DNA from: Dehalococcoidia bacterium
GTDB taxonomy: Bacteria > Chloroflexota > Dehalococcoidia > Dehalococcoidales > RBG-16-60-22
Direction: 5' to 3'
Length of the DNA stretch: 13,287 nucleotides
Assembly: GCA_004375725.1 (NCBI GenBank)
Contig: SOKS01000192.1
Coordinates: forward strand, 1-13,287
A program made the translations under genes and the position numbers. The first letter of the stretch is position 1, and the number at the start of each line of letters is the position of its first letter. This document shows, one piece after another, positions 1 to 5,773 of this stretch. Below the pieces are notes generated by a model. It did no database searches. It had not been told where the DNA came from and saw only the letters and a list, made by a program, of their open reading frames with translations.

Positions 1-484
1 TGCCTGGCTGCTCCAGGCTCCTCAGCCAGCCCACCTCATCCTTTTTCACGTCCAGGATGACAAAGGTCTCGCTTTTTCTGATTCCGGGCACGCCGGCCAG
101 ATAGTTTTTGACGAATTTAGTCAGCTCACCGGACGAATGGAACCACGCGCCGATAAATAAATCATGGTTGCCGGTGCAGAGCGATACGTAGCGCACGTTC
201 GGGCAATTCGCCAGTGACTCGGAAACCCCATCGATTTTCCCCAGTTCCACCTCAAGGGCGATGATGGCAATGATGTTATAGCCCAGTTTGGACGGGTTCA
301 GGATGGCGGTGAAGGTGACTATGCCCCGTTCCTCCAGATGCTGAATCCGCCGTCTAACCGTCGTCTCGTTCACGTTCAGTTTACGGGATAGCTCGGCACT
401 GCTCTTCCGGGCATCCTTGGTCAGCTCCGCAATCAGACGAAGGTCCAGGTCGTCCATGGCAGACAATAGTATGGCACGAGACAT
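1..484 (-). CDS. Lrp/AsnC family transcriptional regulator (C-terminus cut by window edge)
   Basis: Feast/famine-type DNA-binding regulator. The 161 visible residues read without a stop to the window edge. After a short leader, residues 11-54 hold the winged helix-turn-helix, with the 'SSAELSRKLNVNETTVRRRI' recognition segment at about 28-47. From about residue 65 follows the RAM ligand-binding/oligomerisation domain, with the 'GNHDL' turn near 105-109, where the family usually has G-x-x-D-L. I chose the ATG at 484 because an AGGGA stretch lies just upstream, although the spacing is short. The ATG at 457 (residue 10) matches the usual Lrp start 'MDDLD' but has no ribosome binding site. The family typically senses amino acids or other small effectors and often controls the divergent neighbour. 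Here that neighbour is a branched-chain 2-oxoacid oxidoreductase operon, so local control is plausible but inferred. Family assignment is secure; the effector is unknown. Confidence 0.9.
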   Translation of the reverse strand, partial: MSRAILLSAMDDLDLRLIAELTKDARKSSAELSRKLNVNETTVRRRIQHLEERGIVTFTAILNPSKLGYNIIAIIALEVELGKIDGVSESLANCPNVRYVSLCTGNHDLFIGAWFHSSGELTKFVKNYLAGVPGIRKSETFVILDVKKDEVGWLRSLEQPG

Positions 485-514
485 CTTCCCTGTCAATTCA
501 TATAAATCTTAAAA

Positions 515-543
515 ATAAAAAGTCGATGGCTCGCTGTTTTCAA
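515..543 (-). promoter_or_regulatory. Possible promoter of the Lrp-family gene
   Basis: On the minus strand a TTGAAA box (forward 538-543) and a TTTTAT box (forward 515-520) are 17 bp apart, about 30 bp upstream of the ATG at 484. The -35 matches the sigma70 consensus at 5 of 6 positions and the -10 at 4 of 6. The surrounding DNA is AT-rich, so a chance match is possible. Confidence 0.3.
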
Positions 544-566
544 ACGATTTTACTTCCCGGTCGGCT

Positions 567-591
567 GTAATTTGGCATAATTATAATTTAC
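567..591. promoter_or_regulatory. AT-rich partial dyad, candidate regulator site
   Basis: Within the divergent Lrp/operon gap, a 25-bp segment begins GTAATTT and ends AATTTAC, and contains the perfect 10-bp palindrome AATTATAATT (579-588). Lrp-family proteins favour AT-rich, degenerate dyads, and this lies about 85 bp upstream of the operon promoter. The link to the adjacent regulator rests on position alone. Confidence 0.25.
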
Positions 592-650
592 TACGTCTAA
601 ATCAGACAAAAATCGGGTAAGTTTTGCCTTTTTCCGCCAGGTTTTAACCC

Positions 651-679
651 TTGACCAGAAGAAGCACAGGGTTGATAAT
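651..679 (+). promoter_or_regulatory. Sigma70-like promoter of the oxidoreductase/mutase operon
   Basis: TTGACC (651-656) and GATAAT (674-679) are separated by exactly 17 bp; each box matches consensus at 5 of 6 positions. The predicted start of transcription near 686 gives a leader of about 40 nt before the ATG at 725. An inverted repeat AACCCT (646-651) / AGGGTT (668-673) overlaps the first base of the -35 and abuts the -10, so a protein bound there would block polymerase. No other equally good promoter is visible in the gap. Confidence 0.6.
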
Positions 680-709
680 TGTGGAGTAGAAAATTTTCCC
701 TGGCCGGTG

Positions 710-716
710 AAAGGGG
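710..716 (+). promoter_or_regulatory. Ribosome binding site deciding the delta-subunit start
   Basis: AAAGGGG, 8 nt upstream of the ATG at 725. It lies inside the extended frame that starts with GTG at 707, so it supports the shorter 81-residue product. Confidence 0.55.
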
Positions 717-724
717 CCGGAAAT

Positions 725-970
725 ATGGCCACCGCAACGCAACGTAAATCAAACTACGTCGTCATTGATTCCGAAAGGTGCAAAGGCTGCCACCTCTGCA
801 TTGCCTTCTGTCCCAAGGGAGTTTTGAAACCGGCATCCCGGATCAACCGCATGGGATATACGCCGGCCGAGGTCAATGAAAAGAAAACCCGCGAATGCAC
901 CGGCTGCGGCATCTGCGCTCTGATGTGCCCGGACGTCGCCGTTACCGTACATCGTCTTAAAAAGAGGTAA
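725..970 (+). CDS. 2[4Fe-4S] ferredoxin-type delta subunit of a 2-oxoacid:ferredoxin oxidoreductase
   Basis: Small electron-transfer subunit that would pass electrons from the TPP/alpha-beta core to soluble ferredoxin. The 81-residue protein carries two complete CxxCxxCxxxCP motifs: Cys19, 22, 25, 29 and Cys58, 61, 64, 68. These bind two [4Fe-4S] clusters, as in KorD/VorC/PorD subunits. The reading frame is open back to a GTG at 707. I prefer the ATG at 725 because AAAGGGG (710-716) sits 8 nt before it, and because the GTG start would bury that ribosome binding site. It is the first gene of the operon, 44 bp before the alpha subunit. It could be a free ferredoxin, but position and size match the delta subunit of this enzyme class. 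Confidence 0.9.
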   Translation: MATATQRKSNYVVIDSERCKGCHLCIAFCPKGVLKPASRINRMGYTPAEVNEKKTRECTGCGICALMCPDVAVTVHRLKKR

Positions 971-1014
971 AAAAATAAAACTATCTTATAATCGCTTTCG
1001 CCTGGGGGCTTCCA

Positions 1015-2064
1015 GTGTTTGAAAAAACGCTGATGGCAGGTAATATCGCCATCGCGGAAGGTGCTATTTCGGCCGGCTGCCACGCCTACTTCGGCTATCC
1101 GATTACTCCCCAGAACGAAATCCTCGAGCACATGTCCAAACGCATGCCGGAGGAAGGCCGGGTATTTGTTCAGACGGAGAGCGAAATAGCCGCCATCAAC
1201 ATGGTCCACGGGGCAGCCGCCTCGGGCTGCCGCGCCATGACCACCACCTCCAGCCCCGGCTTCAGCCTGAAGCAGGAGGGAATTTCCTATCTGGCCGGAG
1301 CCAATCTCCCCGCCGTTATTGTCAACGTGATGCGCGGTGGGCCGGGCCTGGGCAATATCGGTGGGGCCCAGGGTGACTATTTTCAGGCCACCAAGGGTGG
1401 TGGTCACGGCGACTACCGTGTTATCGTTCTGGCGCCGGCCACGGTGCAGGAAATGATGGACTTCACCATGCTGGCCTTCGAACTGGCGGACAAGTACCGC
1501 AACCCGACGATAGTACTGCCGGACGGCTTCCTCGGCCAGGCCATAGAGCCAGTAACCATGCGCGCGCCGGTCACGAAGCTGCCTGAAAAACCATGGGCCA
1601 TCACCGGAGCCGTGGGGCGGGCCAAGAATATAATAAACTCCTTTGCCATGGAGCCGATCAATGACCAGCCCCGCATCGAGCTCATTCGCCAGAAGCTGGA
1701 AAGGATAAGGCAGGACGAAGTTCGCTTTGAAAGCATCAACCTGGATGACGCGGCTCTGGTTATCGTCGCCTACGGCAGCGCTTTCCGCTCGGCGATGACG
1801 GCCATGCAAATGGCCCGTGAGGAAGGACTTAAAGTCGGTATATTCCGCCCCATCACCCTTTTCCCCTTCCCAATCAAACCCCTGTCCGATTTATCACGGA
1901 AAGTGAAACGTTTCCTGGTGGCCGAGATGAGCTTCGGCCAGCTTATTGAAGATGTCAGGCTATCCCTGGGAGCGGATGCGCAGGTAGAGCTGGTCAATCA
2001 GTTCGGCGGCGTGCCCATGTCCGCCGATGAGATACTGGAAGCCATAGAGAAAATAATGAAATAG
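1015..2064 (+). CDS. vorB: 2-oxoacid:ferredoxin oxidoreductase alpha subunit, VorB type
   Basis: Alpha subunit (pyrimidine-binding and transketolase-C-like domains) of a CoA-acylating 2-oxoacid:ferredoxin oxidoreductase. The 349 residues match the usual length of about 350. Near the N-terminus is the family signature 'GYPITPQNEI' (27-36), followed by 'TESEIAAINMVHGAAASG' (about 54-71) and a glycine-rich 'RGGPGLGNIGGAQGDYFQAT' stretch. These features follow the subfamily annotated as 3-methyl-2-oxobutanoate (2-oxoisovalerate) dehydrogenase VorB more closely than the 2-oxoglutarate (KorA) branch. The start is a GTG preceded by a GGGGG stretch about 7 nt upstream; no closer ATG gives a full-length family match. 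It is followed 15 bp later by the beta subunit. Expected substrates are branched-chain 2-oxoacids from valine, leucine and isoleucine. Specificity is not proven by sequence, and some relatives are broad-range. Confidence 0.9.
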   Translation: MFEKTLMAGNIAIAEGAISAGCHAYFGYPITPQNEILEHMSKRMPEEGRVFVQTESEIAAINMVHGAAASGCRAMTTTSSPGFSLKQEGISYLAGANLPAVIVNVMRGGPGLGNIGGAQGDYFQATKGGGHGDYRVIVLAPATVQEMMDFTMLAFELADKYRNPTIVLPDGFLGQAIEPVTMRAPVTKLPEKPWAITGAVGRAKNIINSFAMEPINDQPRIELIRQKLERIRQDEVRFESINLDDAALVIVAYGSAFRSAMTAMQMAREEGLKVGIFRPITLFPFPIKPLSDLSRKVKRFLVAEMSFGQLIEDVRLSLGADAQVELVNQFGGVPMSADEILEAIEKIMK

Positions 2065-2079
2065 CCGGTTAGGGTTGAA

Positions 2080-2880
2080 ATGGCACAGTTGGAATATAAC
2101 GAACTGGAAACGATACTGTATCAGAAGCCGGAAGCGCTGGAGGAACACCCCTTCCATTTCTGCCCCGGCTGCGGCCACGGTATTGCCCTCCGTCTTGTCG
2201 CCGAGATAATCGATGAGCTGGAAATCAGGGAGAGGGCGATTTGCGTGGCCTCCATTGGCTGTTCGGTCAATTCCTACGAATATTTCAACTTTGACGGCCT
2301 GGAATCTGCCCACGGACGCGCTCCGGCCGTGGCCACTGCCATCAAAAGGTGCCACCCCCATCTCATCCCTTTCACCTACCAGGGTGACGGCGACCTGGCG
2401 GCCATCGGCACGGCTGAGATAGTGCATGCCTGCGCCCGCGGCGAAAATATCACCACCATCTTCATCAATAACGCCATCTACGGCATGACCGGGGGGCAGA
2501 TGGCCCCCACCACACTCACCGGCATGTATTCGACTTCAACGCCGGCCGGGCGAAAGCCATCTCTGGCCGGCTATCCCATCCGTGTCTGCGAGATGCTCTC
2601 AACTCTGGAAGGCACCGCCTATATCTCCCGGGTTGCCTTGCACAGTCCAGCCGCGGTCAGGAAGGCCAAGCAGGCGATAAAGCTCGCTTTTCGTACCCAG
2701 CTTGCTGGCCTGGGAATGTCACTGGTCGAGGTGCTGTCTCCCTGCCCGACCAACTGGCGGGTAGAGCCAGTAAAAGCCCTGGAATGGCTGGCGGAAAACA
2801 TGCTTCCCTATTATCCGCTGGGTGAATATAAAGTGATTGACGCCGTGGCGGCGCTGAAAAAAGAGGACCACCATGCATGA
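2080..2880 (+). CDS. 2-oxoacid:ferredoxin oxidoreductase beta subunit (thiamine diphosphate-binding)
   Basis: Catalytic TPP-binding subunit that decarboxylates the 2-oxoacid and forms the acyl-CoA with the alpha subunit. The 266 residues contain 'CPGCGH' (28-33), 'GCS' at 60-62, the metal/TPP motif beginning 'GDGDLAAIG' (102-110) with the paired Asn at 130-131, and 'GMTGGQMAPTT' (135-145), all typical of KorB/VorA-type beta chains. There is no extra Fe-S domain, consistent with a separate delta subunit upstream. ATG at 2080 has an AGGG site about 6 nt before it. The 3' end overlaps the gamma subunit by 8 bp, indicating translational coupling. Confidence 0.92.
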   Translation: MAQLEYNELETILYQKPEALEEHPFHFCPGCGHGIALRLVAEIIDELEIRERAICVASIGCSVNSYEYFNFDGLESAHGRAPAVATAIKRCHPHLIPFTYQGDGDLAAIGTAEIVHACARGENITTIFINNAIYGMTGGQMAPTTLTGMYSTSTPAGRKPSLAGYPIRVCEMLSTLEGTAYISRVALHSPAAVRKAKQAIKLAFRTQLAGLGMSLVEVLSPCPTNWRVEPVKALEWLAENMLPYYPLGEYKVIDAVAALKKEDHHA

Positions 2881-3433
2881 GGAAATCGCCATAGGTGGCT
2901 TTGGCGGGCAGGGGGTGCTGTTCCTCGGGCGGCTGCTCACCGAGGCTGCCTTCAGAGAAGAGCGTGAAGTGGTGTACATGCCCTCGTACGGGGCGGAGAA
3001 AAGGGGCGGTACCGTCTGGTGCAACGTCACCATCTCCGATGAACGCATCGGCGCCCTGTTCATTGCCCGACCCACCATCGCCGTGGCCATGAACTCGGCT
3101 TCACTGACCAGATTCGAACAGACCACCAGGTCGGGAGGAGTGCTGGTGGTTAATCAATCACTCGTTCCGGAAACAGTGGCGCGGGAGGATATAAGCATTG
3201 TCTATATTCCGGCAAATGACCTTGCGGCTGAGTTAGGGGACAGTGGGGGTAGTAATCTGGTTGCCCTTGGCGCACTACTTGCCTGCCGCGCCGTCGTTTC
3301 GGTAAGCCGCATAAACAAAATAATGGAGGATATGCTGACTAAAAACCCGGAGCGCCTGGAAATAAATAAAAGGTCGCTCAATAGAGGTTATAGCTGGACG
3401 CAACAGAATACACAGGCCGCCCGTCAGGTCTGA
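2873..3433 (+). CDS. 2-oxoacid:ferredoxin oxidoreductase gamma subunit
   Basis: Gamma subunit, the CoA-binding-associated domain of pyruvate/ketoisovalerate ferredoxin oxidoreductases. The 186 residues begin with the diagnostic 'GGFGGQGVLFLGR' (8-20), and 'SYGAEKRGGT' (38-47) follows, both hallmarks of KorC/VorC-like gamma chains. Length is normal for the family (about 180-190). The ATG overlaps the beta gene by 8 bp and is served by an AAGAGG site about 6 nt upstream. With the three genes before it, this gives a complete delta-alpha-beta-gamma enzyme. The mutase gene begins only 13 bp after its stop codon, with its own AAGGTGG site, so the two enzymes are probably co-transcribed. Confidence 0.92.
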   Translation: MHEEIAIGGFGGQGVLFLGRLLTEAAFREEREVVYMPSYGAEKRGGTVWCNVTISDERIGALFIARPTIAVAMNSASLTRFEQTTRSGGVLVVNQSLVPETVAREDISIVYIPANDLAAELGDSGGSNLVALGALLACRAVVSVSRINKIMEDMLTKNPERLEINKRSLNRGYSWTQQNTQAARQV

Positions 3434-3446
3434 AAGGTGGTCAACC

Positions 3447-5123
3447 ATGTTCGATGAGCGGACACTGACTGACGTTCGCCAGGGGCTTAAAAAATGGGAA
3501 GCTGAGGTTATTAAGTCAGCTCCTGACCTGGCGGCAAAAAAACGGCTCTCCACCGTTTCCGATCTCCTGGTAAACCCGATATACACCCCGGAAGACATTC
3601 GTGACCTGGATTTCAACCGCGATATTGGCTATCCCGGCTTTTTCCCGTTTACCCGCGGCTGCCAGGCTACCGGCTACCGTGGGCGGGTCTGGACACTCCG
3701 CATGTTCTCCGGATTCGGCACCGCCGAGGACACCAATCACCGGTGGCACCAGCTTCTCAAGGAGGGTGAGACCGGGCTGAGCACCGCCTTTGACTTCCCC
3801 ACCCTGATGGGCTACGACTCCGATTCACCAAAGGCCAGGGCCGAGGTCGGCAAGTGCGGGGTCGCCATCGATACCCTGGCCGACCTTGAAATCCTGACCA
3901 GGAACATCCCCCTGGACAAAGTGACCACCTCCATGACCATCAACCCCCCTGCCAGTGTGCTCTGGGCAATGTACCTTGTGGCCGCCGAGAAGCAGGGAGT
4001 CGGCTGGGATAAGGTGGGAGGAACCATTCAGAACGATATGCTCAAGGAGTTCATCGCTCAGAAGACATTTATGTGTCCGCCGGAACCGTCAATCAGGCTC
4101 ATCAGCGATACCATCGAATTCGGCGCCAAACATGTTCCCCGCTGGAACACCATCAGCATCAGTGGCTACCATATCCGCGAGGCGGGTGCCACCGCCGTAC
4201 AGGAATTAGCGTTTACCCTGGCCGATGGCATCGCCTACGTTCAGGATGTCATAGAACGCAAGAAACTGGACGTTGACACCTTCGCACCGAGACTGTCTTT
4301 CTTCTTTGACTCCCACATGGACTTTTTCGAGGAAATCGCCAAGTTCCGGGCGGCGCGGCGGATGTGGGCTAAAATCATGCGCGACCGCTTCCAGGCGAAA
4401 AACCCCCGCTCCTGGTGGCTCAGGTTTCACACGCAGACGGCCGGCTGCTCGCTGACGCACCAGCAGCCGCACAACAACATCGTCCGCACCACCACCGAGG
4501 CGCTGGCGGCTGTCCTGGGTGGAACCCAGTCGCTGCACACCAATTCCTTCGACGAGGAGTTCGCCCTGCCCACGGAATTTGCCGCCACCATTGCCCTCCG
4601 CACCCAGCAGATACTGGCCGAGGAGACCGGCGTGGTCAACACCATCGACCCCCTGGCCGGCTCCTACTATATGGAGGCGCTGACCAGCCGGATAGAAGAT
4701 GAAGCCTGGAAATACATCAACCAGATAGATAAAATGGGCGGCATGCTGGCGGCAATTGACCGAGGATTTCCGCAGCGGGAGATTGCCAACGCCGCCTACA
4801 AGTTTAAACAGCAGGTGGATAATCAGGAAAAGATAGTCGTAGGAATAAACAGGTACCTGGCTGAGGAAGAAACCCCGATTGAGATATTGAAAATCGACGA
4901 AAAGGCGGAAGCAGAACAGGTCAAAAGACTAAAAGAAGTCAAGAGAAGCCGGGACAGCCGGACGTTAGCACAAACGCTCAACGACCTCCGTGCCGCCTGC
5001 CAGGGCGATAAAAACGTCATGCCCTGTGTCATTGAGGCGGTCAGAGCCTATGCCACCGAGCAGGAAATCTGTGACGTTTATCGCGAGGTCTTCGGTGAAT
5101 ACCGCGACCCCGGGTTCTTCTGA
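3447..5123 (+). CDS. B12-dependent acyl-CoA mutase large subunit, isobutyryl-CoA mutase type
   Basis: Large, substrate-binding subunit of a split adenosylcobalamin carbon-skeleton mutase. Its 558 residues form the TIM-barrel part only; the B12-binding domain is the next gene. Family marks include 'PFTRGCQATGYRGR' (67-80), 'GYDSD' (122-126), 'GYHIREAGAT' (240-249, with His242 matching the catalytic-site His244 of methylmalonyl-CoA mutase), 'RFHTQTAG' (326-333) and 'LGGTQSLHTNSFDE' (357-370). Two positions set substrate choice in this family. Methylmalonyl-CoA mutase has Tyr89/Arg207, which hold the carboxylate; isobutyryl-CoA mutase has Phe80/Gln198; 2-hydroxyisobutyryl-CoA mutase has Ile/Gln. 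This protein has Phe87 and Gln205, the isobutyryl-CoA pair. The expected reaction is isobutyryl-CoA to n-butyryl-CoA. Placement directly after a branched-chain 2-oxoacid oxidoreductase supports this. Automatic annotation would probably call it methylmalonyl-CoA mutase. Enzyme family is near certain; the substrate is inferred. Confidence 0.9.
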   Translation: MFDERTLTDVRQGLKKWEAEVIKSAPDLAAKKRLSTVSDLLVNPIYTPEDIRDLDFNRDIGYPGFFPFTRGCQATGYRGRVWTLRMFSGFGTAEDTNHRWHQLLKEGETGLSTAFDFPTLMGYDSDSPKARAEVGKCGVAIDTLADLEILTRNIPLDKVTTSMTINPPASVLWAMYLVAAEKQGVGWDKVGGTIQNDMLKEFIAQKTFMCPPEPSIRLISDTIEFGAKHVPRWNTISISGYHIREAGATAVQELAFTLADGIAYVQDVIERKKLDVDTFAPRLSFFFDSHMDFFEEIAKFRAARRMWAKIMRDRFQAKNPRSWWLRFHTQTAGCSLTHQQPHNNIVRTTTEALAAVLGGTQSLHTNSFDEEFALPTEFAATIALRTQQILAEETGVVNTIDPLAGSYYMEALTSRIEDEAWKYINQIDKMGGMLAAIDRGFPQREIANAAYKFKQQVDNQEKIVVGINRYLAEEETPIEILKIDEKAEAEQVKRLKEVKRSRDSRTLAQTLNDLRAACQGDKNVMPCVIEAVRAYATEQEICDVYREVFGEYRDPGFF

Positions 5124-5136
5124 TTTGGGGACTACT

Positions 5137-5574
5137 ATGGAGAGGAAAAGGAAACTGAGGGTGCTGGTAGCCAAACCTGGCCTTGACGGCCATGACCGTG
5201 GCGCCAGGATTATTGCCCGCGGTTTGCGTGATGCGGGCTTTGAAGTCATCTATACCGGAGTGCACCAGACTCCGGAGCAAATCGTTAATGCCGCGATTCA
5301 GGAGGATGTTGACCTGGTTGGCTTGAGCTGCCTTTCCGGGGCGCACCTGCACCTGTTTTCCGAAGTAGTCAGACAGTTGAGAGCCGGTGGTGCCGGCGAC
5401 ATCACCGTCATTGGCGGCGGTATTATTCCCGAGGAAGACATCCCCAGGTTAAAGAAAGCCGGCATCAAGCACGTGTTTCTACCAGGAACCACGATTGTCG
5501 AAATCGTTGACTGGACGCTGAAAAACGTACGGCCGGACAGCCGTTCCGATTCACCAGGAAAAAAGGCGGGCTAG
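5137..5574 (+). CDS. Cobalamin-binding small subunit of the acyl-CoA mutase
   Basis: B12-binding partner of the preceding large subunit. The 145 residues form a Rossmann-like cobalamin domain with DxHxxG at Asp17-Gly22, where His19 is the lower axial ligand of cobalt. The 'GLSCLSG' strand-loop comes next, followed by 'IGGGIIPEEDI', which contacts the nucleotide tail. Length is close to known free-standing B subunits (about 135-150). The frame is open upstream to 4990 inside the large-subunit gene. The ATG at 5137 is preferred because it begins just before the conserved 'RVLVAKPGLDGHDRG' segment and has a TTGGGGA site upstream. The gene starts 13 bp after the large-subunit stop. No MeaB-like GTPase chaperone gene is adjacent, though many mutases need one. 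The C-terminal tail from about 130 is polar and probably disordered. Confidence 0.93.
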   Translation: MERKRKLRVLVAKPGLDGHDRGARIIARGLRDAGFEVIYTGVHQTPEQIVNAAIQEDVDLVGLSCLSGAHLHLFSEVVRQLRAGGAGDITVIGGGIIPEEDIPRLKKAGIKHVFLPGTTIVEIVDWTLKNVRPDSRSDSPGKKAG

Positions 5575-5663
5575 ACCGGCACCTCCGCGGTTACCGTATA
5601 ACCCCTGCCTGGAGCGAAGTCAACGACTATTTTCCTTCCGATGAGCTGAGTCCTTGCCTGCAT

Positions 5664-5673
5664 ACCGGCCGGT
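5664..5673. repeat. 10-bp perfect palindrome in the inter-operon gap
   Basis: ACCGGCCGGT reads the same on both strands. It sits in the 199-bp gap between the mutase small-subunit gene and the TPP-enzyme gene. No T-run follows, so it does not look like an intrinsic terminator. Confidence 0.35.
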
Positions 5674-5703
5674 TCTCGTTCGCCATCTCGTGTCGGATTA
5701 TGG

Positions 5704-5749
5704 TATAAATATTCTGAAATCATTTCAATTCGCGGTAAATCTACGGTAA
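5704..5749 (+). promoter_or_regulatory. Candidate control region of the TPP-enzyme/MFS/UxaA operon
   Basis: A TATAAA box (5704-5709) is followed at once by the perfect 13-bp palindrome TGAAATCATTTCA (5715-5727). CGGTAA then occurs twice in direct orientation, 11 bp apart (5733-5738 and 5744-5749), one helical turn. An inverted copy, TTACCG, lies at 5591-5596. I see no good -35 at the right distance, so the TATAAA box may depend on an activator or be a chance match. The start codon at 5774 has AAAGGAG (5757-5763) before it. Confidence 0.3.
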
Positions 5750-5773
5750 CGCTGATAAAGGAGTTTTTGAGAG

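Noticed and set aside
707..724. GTG start giving a longer ferredoxin-type subunit
   Set aside because: The ribosome binding site AAAGGGG lies inside this extension and serves the ATG at 725; the added residues are not conserved in such ferredoxins.
754..1809. A 351-codon open frame antisense to the ferredoxin and VorB genes
   Set aside because: Its product is a Gly/His/Arg-rich sequence without recognisable domains, and it lies wholly over two genes with clear family motifs. It is best explained as a codon-bias shadow.
3447..5574. Annotation as methylmalonyl-CoA mutase
   Set aside because: The carboxylate-binding Tyr and Arg are replaced by Phe87 and Gln205, and no epimerase or propionyl-CoA genes are adjacent.
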